Positions 27,498 to 41,137 of a DNA stretch of 64,000 bases are shown piece by piece. Both the position numbers and the translations under genes were made by a program. Source of the stretch: Phoebastria nigripes (taxonomy: Eukaryota > Chordata > Aves > Procellariiformes > Diomedeidae). Below the pieces are notes generated by a model, which was not told the DNA's origin, did no database searches, and was given only the letters and a program-made list of their open reading frames with translations. The number at the start of each line of letters is the position of its first letter. Position 1 is the first letter of the stretch. The stretch spans positions 43,499 to 107,498 of the forward strand of contig JAYKAV010000403.1 of assembly GCA_035582835.1 (NCBI GenBank). Direction: 5' to 3'.

Positions 27498-29701
27498 CAG
27501 CTCTATAATCAACACAATTAAGGGGGACTGCAATCAGAACAAGTGTGAGACTCTTTCTAAAACTTCCACTTACCTTTCAACCTGGAAATACAGCGTAGAG
27601 GACTCTATATTAACACTGAGCTCAAAAAGAGTAGATATGGTAATCGAAGCTGATTTTAACAGTGGTAAAACAGTTTGGCAAATCTATCTTAACTTTACTT
27701 ATATTATTCCTGTTCATCAAATATGTAGTCAACAATTTAACTTAATTATTTCAGTAACTCAGCAATATCTATTCCATTGATTCTGATATTTTTTAATAAC
27801 CTCCAAAAGAGTATTACATATTATTGGGGTAACCTGTTTAGTCTGCAATCATCTTCCATCTATCCATGACATGAATAAAATGGATGGTTATGATGAGTTA
27901 CATTTGGCTTTAAGGTCTCCAACACGGAATACAAAAACAAAACTTAGAAGAGAAGCACTTTTTAACATTTAATCCATTTGTTGTATCTGGAACCTCTTCT
28001 GTCTGCCCTTGAGAACTCTTCGGAATGGGAAAATTTCCAGACNTTATTTATAAGAAATTACTGATTAATTTTACAAAAGTAGCTCAGTGCTGTGTATTAG
28101 TGGTGAATTTAGGAGACTTAAAATGAAGTGGATAATAATAATAATAAATGATAAGGAAATTCCTTTACTTTCATGCATTTAAGCGAGATATAGAAAAATT
28201 CAAAACTTGTATCTATCCCAACATTAAGCCCCAAATGTATAAAAAAATTACATGTGTTTAAGTTTGGATGTATGGAAGTCAGTGGAGCTTCTTAAAATAT
28301 ACAGAGATAAATATTTATATAAAATCTGGAAATGTTAAATGTAGCACAGTTAACCAGAATATGAGCCTCATGTCTGCTGTTAGACTGATTTTGATTGATT
28401 TCATGTTATATTTTATTACATNACATTCTGTTCAGACTTAAGTTATGTTTATCATGTTGATTTTTGAGTAACGGATGTTGCGAGTAACAAGTAATACTGA
28501 TCACATATTTCTTTAGAAATATCCACATAAAAATGTTGTAGCAATCAATTTGTATATGTTACATAGCCATAAAGCATCAAATCTTTGTGCGGTTACAGGA
28601 ACTGGGGCATTTTTTTTCCACAGTGAGACACTGAAATTCTTTTTGCTAGGAACAATTTTTTTCAGATAGAAACTTTACAACAGAAATGGCAGTCTCCTTG
28701 CACTTCACAAATTCTTGAATATGAGTACACAAATAAAACACAGAAGAGAGACATTTCTTTTCCTGTCTGGGTTCAACAGTAGCAGTTCCTATACAACAGC
28801 AGCACTTCATAAAGCACGAAAGGCTGATTTTTCACTTGCTCAGCTACAGCTCTACATAACAAAATGAAAAGCAACCTCATCCTCTGCATAACTGCATGAA
28901 GGCTGTTCTAATGCGGAGTGAAAAGTCCCTTCAAAAACACAAGCCCTGCACATTGTCTGCATGAAACAGCCAAGGAAGAAGTGGGAAAGGGAGACACAAG
29001 CAGGAAGCTTGGCTTTCCTCCTCTCCCCAGGCCCAGACAGTGGAGCTGGCTGGGCTAAGGAGTGTAAGCTATACAATTCTTCTGGATACCTACTTGGCAT
29101 GAGAGGATCATCGTTTGTAAGCTTTGCAGATTCCATTTTATGAATTATTGTTTTGTTTTCTGCATTCTCCAGCCATTTAATCTGTCTGGTGCTTTGAAAT
29201 GTCTTTCATATCTTTGGAATGTGTTTGCTTCTAAAACAAACACAAATATGGCCTGAGGGGGGAAAAATCAGTCTGTGCTTTGACCTGCCCATTGCATCCA
29301 GAAATCCTTTGATCTTTTTCACTCCCATATACATGTATTAACATAAAAGAGAGATATGTAAAAGAGATATATTACAATCATATATTGTCAGCGTGTCTCA
29401 GCGTAGAGGAGGTTGGAGGCCACAGTGTCACCTTTCTTTCTGTTTTTATGAGGGTATTCTTCTGCTGACACATACTCATACTGAGTGTCTAGATTGCTCT
29501 TCAACCTGGACTGGTGGCAAAAGGCCCAGTCTAACTCTATGCTCCAACAGGCTTATAAAAGATGGTTAAGATCTGTGGCTTTGGCAGGTAGTATCAGCGC
29601 TGCCTGTGTGTATGAGGGTTGATTACGCTGGCTGTTGGTCAGGGCGGAAATCCCATTTTCCAGTTACCCTGCAGGAGTCTAGCTGCATGTGGTCCTTTCC
29701 C

Positions 29702-29719
29702 AAAAAAAAAAAAAAAAAA
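29702..29719 (+). repeat. Poly(A) run of 18
   Basis: Eighteen consecutive A directly after a GC-richer 130-bp stretch (about 29560-29700). The arrangement looks like a retroposed sequence with a tail, but no source gene was firmly recognised (see findings). Confidence 0.6.
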
Positions 29720-32700
29720 GCAGCCCTCTTCTGCATTGTAAGCATCATACCCTAGGCTCAACATATCCTTCTTTGCTACACTTACTTGCATGTAATCCCA
29801 GTCGCTCTTATCCTCACACCAACACTTTTGTATCAAAACCACATTATTATCTTCCTTATGTCTCATTACATTTGCCTTGGCCTTCCTTCCAGTTCAGATT
29901 TGTTCACCTCACACTCTACCTTACATTCCTAAAACCATGTCATCATCCAGTTTCCCATTTGCATCCTCTTATCGCCTGCATTTCTACTCCAGCTAAGCAG
30001 TGATAGCCAAGATTCTTGCATCACTTAAACCACCAGCCTACCATCCTCAGCCACAGAGGGTATTCCAAAGTAACATGAAAAAATAGCATCCAGAAACCAG
30101 TGTACATGAAAAGAATAACCCTTATCTTTCCAAACAAAAGGCTAAATTGCAGTTCTGAACTATGAGACGATTATAATTTTTGTCTATTACATATGTGCAA
30201 GTCTTTGAAAGAGGAGAGAAGAGAGGGTCTCAGATCTCACTGACACAGAATGCACAAGCAAAATATTTTTGCCCTAAAAGCTTGGCTGAAGTTTATTTTT
30301 TTAGCAAGATATCTCGTTTGACAGCAAAATGCTAACAATGACACATCACTGCTAACACATGACAACCACCAGATTTTTTTCTGTTCAGGCTAAAATCTCA
30401 TCTTTCTGTGGATGTATCCCTCAGTTGAGGGGAAATGTGGCTAAAATAACTTAATCTTTCTTCCTTATGTTTCCTTTTATGACTTGTGAACAGCCCCACA
30501 ATCTGCATGCCACTCAAGCTTGTAATTTTATCAGTGCTAAAATCCTTCTAAATTCTTACACAGTCTGTATTAGTATTTTGTAAACTCTTTCTGCATAACA
30601 TCTCAAAGAACATGGTAAGTTACAATTCAGAAGTTCTCATCATCTCATAGGTTGAGGACTGCTAAAGCCTTCATACACAGCCTATTCTTTAGACTATTTT
30701 GCTTCTTTGTGAACTGATTTCACCTTCTCTAGCTGAATTCTATCTATAACACCAAAATAAACAATGTTAAAGTGTCTTCTGTACCATAATCCCAGCTTTA
30801 TCTTTTATTCATTATCAAGAAGCTCCTTCCTGTGCTGGTCTAACTCATGATACAGGAATCCACTACCCATTTATTACCTATTCAAATGTACAAATCCATG
30901 TTTCCTCCTGAGCCCCATCCCTCTTCTGGGAAAGGGACTCTGTAAATATTTCTCCTTCCTTTGCAAGTGAAGTCTAGAAAAAAATCTTGCCAACAGTTAA
31001 GATGTGGATGCACTTCTGTGACTCTCAGCCATAACCAATAACGTTTTATAGCTTCTTTGAAAACCCAGTGAATCAGTGTCTCCTTTCAAAAGTCCAGGTT
31101 TGTATGTGTATATACCTATCAATATTTCAATTACAATACCTAACACTTAATTAGAACTTAAATAATAAGTATTTCAGGAGGCAACAGTACAGCGCTGAGG
31201 TATCAATAAAAACTCCAAGTATTATAATAATTCTTGTTCTTAGAATCTCAGATGTTTTCCTTATGCAAATACATAGGGAACCACTAGAACTTCCTAGAAG
31301 GAAAAGAGGTGCAGAATGTTGTTACAAGAGCAGGCAGAAGTTTCACTATGCAAACATAATCATAGCAGCCAGCATAGTCTAAATGTTTCCATGGATCAAA
31401 AACGAAACAGCCACGTTGCCCAGTTATACCTCCTGACAGACAAAAAGTTATTTTGGTATCATACAAGCTAACCTGGTAACATACATCTCTACCTATAGCA
31501 GAAAAGAGAGAAATTTAGTCCGATTTATCACTAGTGTCCTCATCATAGGTCCAGATAAGCAATAAGCTTATTTGTTCCATCCCAGAACAGAGGGAAGGGA
31601 GGGACCCAGCAGTCTCAGTAGCCTTAATGATCACCTAATCTTGTTGCAGACAAAAAGAGTTAAAGAGGATTATTTGTTGGTCATACCCATAAGCTTTACA
31701 GGACAAGTGGACCATGGGCTGCAATAGAAGAACACCCGCTAGTTTATCATGTGTATTTCTACTTTGGAGTTATTTCTTCATGGCATGTTGTCCACTATAA
31801 GTGCAGACTACTACTGGGCAACACCTCTGGAAAGTTCCTCAATACATAATTTTTACAACCTATTTTGTAATTCTGTACTTTATAATCCTCTAAACTCAAC
31901 CTGAAAAATCCTGAAAGTCCAATGTTATTGACAGATCAGCTAACAAAATTTCATTTCTTCCCGAAACCACACACAAAGACCACTAAAAACAGATGTGAAA
32001 GAGGGTGTTTTCATTTAAGGCTTTGAAAAATTATTATTAATTGCATGTTACTGCCCTCTATGGGTTGAACATAGTCAAAGGTCAAGCTGAGGTGATGAGC
32101 CATCATTAACGAAAACTTAACAGTAAAAGGCATGTTTTTCCATTGACTTGTAGCAGTGGGTCCTGGTCTTCCACTGTCCTATCATGCTGAGCGATAAACA
32201 CTCTCAGAAAATGGGAGAATTACTTCTAAGAAGACCATAACCTAGATCTGTAGGTCTATCTGCCTAGCCATATTGGAAAATTCCTATTCGTATTCAGAGG
32301 ATTTTTATCTACTTTCTGGTAGTCTGAGGGGAATTATTTCTTAATGATTTCATTACATTGCAATTCAGAATCTTCTTCATGCTTGTCTTCATCTGAAGAA
32401 CGATCTAAAGTGTTTATAACCTCTCTTCTGAGAACTTCAAGGGGAAAGTATATCTTATTGGGCTCAATATCCTCATTAACTCACCTGGGGATACTAAGAA
32501 TAAAGGAGAGGGAAGGATTTCTTTCTGTCTTAGAATTCCTTTTATTTTGTGGCCGAGTTTAATATTTTTCCTACGCAGCAGAGACCACCATTATTCTCAA
32601 GGCTACATTTATAACACTGTCGGAATGAAATTAGGAACTGAATCCAAAACATGCAAGAGGAGTATGTAATTTTCCGTTACAAGATGTTGCAAAGAAACTT

Positions 32701-34343
32701 CTTATGAATACACTCTCTGTCAGAAGAATACACTAAGTATTCCAGATGCTATTATAAAGGTTCCGCTATAAGACAATCCGCCTTGTTACGTCTGCAGTGA
32801 AATAGCAATGAATNGCAGATTTTGTTCTTGATCTACACCTCTCCTTCTATTCATGTTCCGAGCTGGGTTTAAAATATTTCCCTGGTTCATTTGCATCTGA
32901 TATTTNTTTCAGCAGAGCCATAGAAAATGAAGCTGAGCTTACCAAATGGATGGAGGCAATAAAAACATTTGCTAAATATTCCTGGACTCTTCAACCCAAA
33001 TATACTTGATGGCTTTTTAATCAGAGGCAGAATATTTTCCAAATGATTCATCAAAAAACATTAACTATTTATTATTAATACCATAAAAGACTTTCAAGAT
33101 TCACTATATCAAAAGGCTTCTCTTTCTGCAGCACCCTTCAGACTTTTGAGAGAAATCAAGCTCTTTTTACATACTCTTTTAAACTGTTAGGAAAAAGCTT
33201 TTCTCCTCTACTTACAGGTTCCTTTGAAAACAGTATCTGCCTGGCAAGCTGTTACCATCCAGAATTTTTAAAACTGGATATGTGTTATGCAAAGCACAGA
33301 AACATAGTATGGAACGAGCATAATGTGACTTTAACTGTCACTGCTCATTTCTCTAGCTTTTGATGCATGGCAATCCCTCTGTTTTAGAAGAGTATTTCAG
33401 GAGAGCAGTTTACTTTTCAGGCTATTTCTTCTTGGTTTAGAATCAAGCGTATTTTCACGGAGTGCAAATGAAGTTAACTAATAAACCTGGTTTTAATGAA
33501 GTTTTACTTTCCTTGATGTAGTATCATTAAAGCCTTTTGATAGCTGACCAAGTAGTTTAAAGGTGAAGTATCTCATGATGAGGTACGTTCCTCCCCTGCT
33601 TCCTCCTTTTACTCAACAAGGAGTGGAGTGCAGTCCTGCACTTTTACGTGTACATCAAAGAACCAGGAGGTGGAAGGAAGAAAAATCACAGCTTTTCCTC
33701 ATTTGCCCATATTTTAAAGACCTTTTCTATGAAGCTGTATTTCTCCAAATCACAGAACAGTGAATATTTTTGCTGACATTTCTAATATCATCTATCCACA
33801 TATTTAGATTCCATTGCTTGAGAGTGAGTCTTATTTTCAGAAGGTTCTGAGCACCTTCCTTATAGATTTGGGCTGTTGCTACCTCAACACTGCAGTACAC
33901 AGAATACTTGCTTATTTTTAAAGATCTCGGTTCCTAGGATTAAGTCTTTCATACGTAGCTTGAAAAAAAAAAAAAAGCACATTAAAATGCAATAAAACTG
34001 AAGACTAATGCTGTATAGCAGAATCTCTTATCTTAAAAGAAAAAGATGTGGTTATTGCGTCTTCCTCACCTAAAGTTATTTTCAAAGCACATGACAGATT
34101 CTATCTCTTTTTTCATTTCTCAGGGATTTTCTCTTAAAACTTAACTTCCTAAAAGAATATTGCTTACATTATTTGAAAACAGTAACTTAACCCTACAGAG
34201 TTTGAACTTAATTTCATTCAAGCAAAAAAAGCTCTACATCAGATAAATCCACATACAGTATCAAATTATTAAAATTATTTAAATGAGTCAAAGAATGAAC
34301 TGAAGTCAAGATTTGTTCACCCAAGACTTGAATTTTAAGTTCA

Positions 34344-34429
34344 CTTTTTCTTTCCTTTCCACTTTCCTCTTTTTTTTTTTTTCCTCCTCTTTTCTTCTGT
34401 TCTTCTTTTCTCTCTTCTCTCTTTTCTTC
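34344..34429. repeat. Polypyrimidine tract (86 nt, two purines)
   Basis: The plus strand is C/T only from 34344 to 34429, except A at 34361 and G at 34399. It includes T14 and CTTCT-type repeats. The minus strand (the gene's sense strand) is therefore a purine tract within the intron. Confidence 0.85.
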
Positions 34430-37400
34430 ATGGTGACATGAAGAAAAATGAGAGCAGACAGTAAGGTCATGAAGATGTGCGTTATGAATAAGCATGTGTG
34501 TCCTCTGGCACACTGTCAATCACCAGGCTGATAACAATTCAATACAAATAGTTCAGCGGCACTTTATAACAGCACTAGTTACAATAACTCATCTCAGCTT
34601 TGACAGGCTACTTTATTTTAGAGAAAGACACATACTCGGTATGTTAAGTGTAAAGTTGGTAAGTGTATGCAAACAAACCAAATAAAACATTTGTACATGT
34701 TGTTAATCATGTAGGAAAATCTGGGTGCAGCTGTAGTTATTTACTACTCTGCCCTTAGCTACTGCTTTAAAAATTTGTCTCTCCTATTAAATAACCCACA
34801 GAGACTTGTGGTTAAGATTGCCATTACATTTAGAAAATCACTGCTAATTGTCTGAATGTTGAAGCTCTGCATTAAACATATCATTCCAAAATTATTAAGT
34901 CCACCTAGAATAGCTCTGAGAGAGACAAATAGAAACAATTTCAATGTAGGGAGAGATTTTAAACTTGAAATTTACACTTTCCATCACTAAACTGAGGGAT
35001 GCTGAGGGATGCGTGCTACTGGATTCTGAAATATTCAGCAAATGGAGGTAGCAAAAAAAGAAGAAGAAAACCCAACAACAACAACAAAAAAGCAGATAAC
35101 AGAACTGCAACAATCTACAGAGTAATGGTCCCAAAAGATAGGAAAATGTTAGTGACGAGTATGCAACAGGGTGAGTTTTACTTCAGGGATATGTTGCTGA
35201 AAGTCATGAGCTTACTCAAGTTCCAGTGACTTCAATGAAGATTCATGATTCTCAGCACTGAAGAGAATACATTAAAAAATGTTTCTCTCTAATTTTTCAG
35301 AATTGTATTTTGACAGGAACCAGAAATGCTATTTAGTATGTCTCTGCCTTCTGTAAAAACACTTGAAAACCAAACATCAGACTGATCAAATGGTATCTTT
35401 AAGAAATTATTTGATCCAGGCAAAATGTATACTGCCTAAGTACATTAGTATGCATGAAAAATTGGCTTCACTTTTAAGGATAACTTAAAAAATCACACAA
35501 TTGCATTTTCACAGTGCATTATAGAAAGAAGGAAAACAGCAAGATGAAACACTGATATTTCAGCCTTCAAGCCTTTTATTAGACAGTCTGCATGTATTAG
35601 TCTCAGCAGGTTTTCATAATAAGAGTTAATGACAAAGCCCATCCATCCATCCCTTTCATTTCCTTCTTTGTGCAAAGTATTAAGATGATTTTCACTCTCT
35701 GAAACATCTTTTACCCAATTTTCATTTCCAAAATTAACATCACTGTAATAAAGGAATATGCATTTCAGCAAGGACCATGCATTCTAAAGAACAAATTCAA
35801 TAAACAAACTTATACCACTGATGAAATTCCTTTTTTAAAATGCACCAGTTTTGGAATTCTGGAATCTCATAGTGAATACCTTCAGAGCATCAGAAGACAT
35901 TAACAGCTCACCCTGTCATGAGTGCCAGCACTTGCAATATTTCGAGGAGCTAAATGGTAAGACTCTTGGTTCTTAATTGCTGTAAGTGCTGAGTTGAAAA
36001 AAGCCAGTTTCAAAAACACTTTGATAAAAAGCGACTGGTAATTCATCTGGAGACAGGATTTTCTTTCAAGCAGGTAGGCATTTCAAGGAACAACAATTAA
36101 GTTGCTCATTAGCAAAGATGAAGTTATACTTTAAAAACATTTATTTTGGAAAAGAAATCTATACTGGGAAGGCAAGAATAATTTATTGATTTTCTTTGAA
36201 TTATTCTGTGAGTATCATCTTCTTAAAACTGATTTATCCTGTCACAACTATTAAATCTACTAGATTTCATTATAGCCAGCTTTCATTTATAACCAAGCAA
36301 ACTCTTCTGTTTCTTGTTTGCATCTTTCTACATTCCCATGATACTCTTTCCATCAAATATACTTTTATGTGCTTAGGCTCTTAAAATACATCTTCATTCT
36401 GTATGTTATCCTTACCAATTAGAACAGAGAAATAAAACAACTCCTCTTTGTAAAAGAGGATTCATTAGGTACCTTGTACTACTACATCCTGTCTTCATTT
36501 CCTAGCCCTCCCAGCCCTCCTTTCTCCTCAAAGGCAAAAATTTCTTCTTCATTTCCTAGCATAATCCACCTTCATTTGATTTTGGTTCTTAGGTAGCTTA
36601 AGGGATATGATTGTGATTGCTTGGATTTAATTTTTTTCCTTCAGTTCTACGGCTAAGACTGAGTAACTATAAGCATCAAAGCCATTTTACAAGACCATTA
36701 GCATTTCAAGCAACTTAGTTCCATTTTGTCTCAAACCTTGTCACACCTTTGTTTTAATCATGTTTTACAGGTTTTCTCAGATTGTTCCCCCCTCTTAGAC
36801 TTGAGGCAACTGTAATTCTCTGGAAAACCAAAGCTTGAAAGAGAAATAATCACAGTCACAAAAACTGTAGGAAGACTGTTACAGCCCTCCATAGTGCCAA
36901 ACATAAGGACAGTGTGCTAAACATTGTGCAATGCTAGATTCCTTGGATTATAAGATAAAAGTCAAAACTTTACTTATACTGACTGCCTAAACAAATGCAG
37001 AACATATACAGTAAGAGATGTAACAAAACAGTTTATGAATCAAGATCATAAAAAGACATTTGCAGAAATGAGATAACCTCAAATCTGTCATGTTTTTCCT
37101 CCTGTAGAGAATACTCTGAATACCATATTTGAAGATGTGAGGCAAAATCACATATCAATTTTCAGCTTTTTATTAAGCAGCTTTAACTCTAACTCATCTT
37201 CTACACATCTTAAGTGTAAAATCAAGGAACGTCAAAATAGTGTTGATAACTTACCACTGCTTGTCTTTTAAGAACCATACTTTAGATCATCTTTTTTTTA
37301 TTTTTTCTTTTCTTTTTTTTTTTTTTTCTTTCCCATTAATGTTCTCCTTTATCAGTTGGGGTATGGAATGAGAGAAGGAATACAAACTTGTTGTCCAAAT

Positions 37401-40400
37401 AGAAGGTGCATGCCCCTAATAACTCTAGAACCAGTGGTGACATTCATGTTGCATCCCGACCTCAGAGCACCCACCAGGGAGGGAGCTGGCTAGGCACAGC
37501 CCCCTGCATGTCTTGGAAAGTCTGTGCATGCGACCAGCCACAGTGAAACTGGGATATGGGCAAAACTTGCATCTCAGGACCACAAATCACACCAGATGCT
37601 GCCATGTGTATTTGTCCAGGATGTCTTTTAGGAGGATGGTGAAGCACCTTTATTTTCATGTATGTCTGTGCCCATCTATTTATGTACACTGTCTGAAATA
37701 AGTCAGATGGTGTAGAGTTGTTTGGCACTTTCATTGCCTTTACTGAACGTTGACTAAAACTTTCAGCTAGGGCAGAAAGTATTGCTGAGCTGCATCAAAA
37801 AAGTGACTTTGTCAGTTTTCTCTGTGGCTGCTGAAACAGAAAGAAAATACATCTCTCTCTCCTAAAAATGAAAGAAATTAGTCTGGTCTAGATGTTCTCA
37901 CACTGAATCGGCGTTTAATACAAACTAAATGGAAAGATTGATAAATTGCTCAACTCAGATAAGTATCTACCAGTTTGGATACTTATTCAATATTTAATTG
38001 AATTTCAAATTTTTCAGGCAGTGGGACCAAACTTCGCTTACTCATTGGCACATCTTATCTTGGAACAATTTATCACTGTGTGTAGCCAATCCTGGGCAAA
38101 GTTGTGCTTGGAAGTGGAGCACCTTACTCTAGTCAACCACATGATCAAGGTACTGTTTGAGTGACACAGTGGGCAGGCAGAAGCTGTGCAGGTGGGACTA
38201 ACTTTTCTTCTCTGAAACTTTGACAGTTAGTGGCTAAGGTCAGAAGCATTTTTCTATTCACAGTGTCACGGTGTTTACAAAGTCAGTTCCATGATGTGGG
38301 AATCATGGAATCAGTCTTTGTGAAAGTACTCGCAGCTCTTCAGAATGTGAAGATTTGTTCATGAAGAATTACAGCATTATCATTACAGCTGCCTTGAAAA
38401 ATAAAAGCCCCAAGGCAAAGCCAATTTGGCTGAACAGAACATCTGGAATCTTTCAGAGATTTTGTTTGTTTTAATCAATATTTCAATTTAGCAATTCACT
38501 TCTAATACCACCTTGATTCTGTATATAAAGCTGAATGTAAGGAGTGGGAAGACATATCTTTACAGAGATTCTGCTGAGACAAAAATAAAAAATCTGAAAA
38601 AAAAAAAAAAGGGGAAAACAAGTACATATATCTGCTGTAAACTAAACATTTTTTTTTAAAAAAAAAGTAAGATTCTTTTAGGGTGGTTCGATAAAATCGT
38701 AAGACTACTAATAATTCTTAAGACTAGCAACAGTAATTCTTAATTCTTGTACAATGACATTAAAACTTTCAAGGTTTTACTAAATATTTCATCTGTCACT
38801 TCTTCAAAGTGACAAGTCTGCAGGACAAGGATTGACATGAATATTCCCTACTAATCATCAAAGAGTATCTTATGTTTTTCAGGCATATAAGAGCATGATT
38901 ACTGTCAGTCAGGTGTCATCCCTACTTTGATGTAGTGGGAGGTTCACTGGGATGTAACTGTACTTCTTTCTTTGTGACGTTTCCTTTTACAGCCTATTTG
39001 TATTCTGTTAGAATATTCTTTTCAACTGGATTGTAGTTTTTGCGCTTGTAGAAATATAGAACAGATCCTCTGGGATATTAGATGAACTGGACGGGCTCAG
39101 GGGAATCAAAACACTAAGGCTGAAAAAAAATAGTAAGCTCTTTATATAGTGAAAGCTCAATTAAGTATTTTTAAGCTTCACTGAATTGATCCTGAGCAGA
39201 GAGACATCTTTAAGAGGAATGCTCAAGTCCTGTCTCTATAATATCTGATGGATACAACTATTTATTTCTTAGAGAATGCCAAGGAAACAGATATCTGATT
39301 TAAATTTTTAATCTGTAGTTATGAAATTCATTCTCTACAAATTGAGGGCTCTCATAACTGACAGATCTTATTATATTAAAACACTTCAGTGAGATTCCCA
39401 CCCTTTCCCTACTTCTCTCTCCAGTGGTCACCACCTTATATGTTCAAGGACATACAAAGTTATAAATATATAAAGATATATATAGTATGGTAGGGATGTA
39501 AAAGATTAAAGTTTGCGAACAGATTCATGATATCTTGGTGTTTGCATTGCTAGCATAGATACAAAATATCTATGTAAGTATCCAAAAATATTTACTGAAA
39601 TATCCAAAATTCAAATATTTATCCAGTGACATTCCTGAATGCATCCGATATTGCTTATTGAATGTTACTATATACAGTTACATGTCTGGAAAGGAAGCTA
39701 TATGGAAAGCAATAGCCACCTTTNCCCTTATAGATGCTTACTTTAGAATGAGATAAATCATACTCAAGACTCCCTTTGACATAGTAAGTAATACCCCACC
39801 ATCAACAAAGAGAGGCTAGAGTGACTGCCGTAGTGGCTGCACTGGAGGCATCTACGACTTTAAGTAACAGGAATCTCACCCACATTGGGACAAATTACAA
39901 TTTAACAGCAGGTCCTGCGATCTTAACATATTTCTTAGAAAAGAATCTACATGCTGGAGGAAGTGCAGAGATCTTTTTCTAAGATGCCTTTCCTGTGGTA
40001 ACATAGAAATAATTTGCCTACATAAAGACAAAATGATAGGTCTGAAAACAAGCATGAGAACAAACATCTGCCACATTTCAAATATGTAAAAGAGAATTTG
40101 TAATAACTTTCAACCTGTCAAACAAATACAAATAAAACTAAGGTAGAACAGGAAATACAGTGGCATTTTTTCTCTTCCATTAATTTTTTGGTTTTCAATG
40201 AAAATCCCTCAGATATCCTTCCATTTCTTCCCAGTGCAGCAACTGTTACATAAACCACTTCTGGTTTATAGTTTCAGTAGTTGTGATAACCTTGATTCCC
40301 TGTTTCTACTTCTTCAGTTTTTCTCTAGATGTTGCAGACAGTGCAGAAGTTCTGTCTGCGTTTTCTAAATGGATTTATTCCCTACAGCCTATAACCACAG

Positions 40401-41117
40401 AGCTAATTTTCAGAAGAATATAAATCTTCTTGTGTGAACTAAGGAAAAGTTGCAACATTAAAAAAGGCAAATCAAAGGAAAAACATAACCACTGAGTGAC
40501 AAAACAACTGAAAATAAGAGAACTCCAAGAAATTTGTGGAAGAATGTACCTTCCCCACCCCTCCTACAACAGAAATTCAGTCTGATCATGTCTGTATGGA
40601 AAGGGATATTTTAAGATGAAGTCTAAGAAGTTTCTATAGCAATGGCATCCTATATGCACCACTGTAAGATTTTCAGCCATTAGATTCGCATACTTAGAAA
40701 ATATGAACTAGATGGTATGCTTTAAGGTATTTTAGTACCATTTACCACGATGTGCCTTCTTTTGTCTCGCTACATGGTCTCCTGTACCTTTCTTCCTCAT
40801 ATGACCACACCTTCTCTGGATATTATTTGTGAGACTGCTCATGTTCTTCAGCTACACATTGTAAAATTTTCTTTTCAAGCTGAAAAGATTGACTCTTTAA
40901 GATTGGTCTTTTCAAGACAGCTGGTCTCTTTAGAACGGTCTTACTGCACCACCCTTGCCAAGAGATTTCAACTCTTACCTGAAGAAACGCTTCATTTCTC
41001 TGTACAACAAATCTTGGAACAACTTGGAAGGAGGAGACTGCAATTTGTATAGAGATTAAATTCCAGGTGTATTGACTTAAACAGACTATACTATTGACTA
41101 AGGCAATTAAGATTAAT

Positions 41118-41137
41118 TTAATTAATTAATTAATTAA
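41118..41137. repeat. (TTAA)5 microsatellite
   Basis: Five perfect TTAA units, preceded by an imperfect one, in an AT-rich intron. Confidence 0.9.

Noticed and set aside
28852..29136. 94-codon minus-strand frame with several cysteines
   Set aside because: Cysteine spacing does not fit LDLa or MAM, no suitable splice acceptor and donor pair was seen, and the flanking MAM exons already join in phase.
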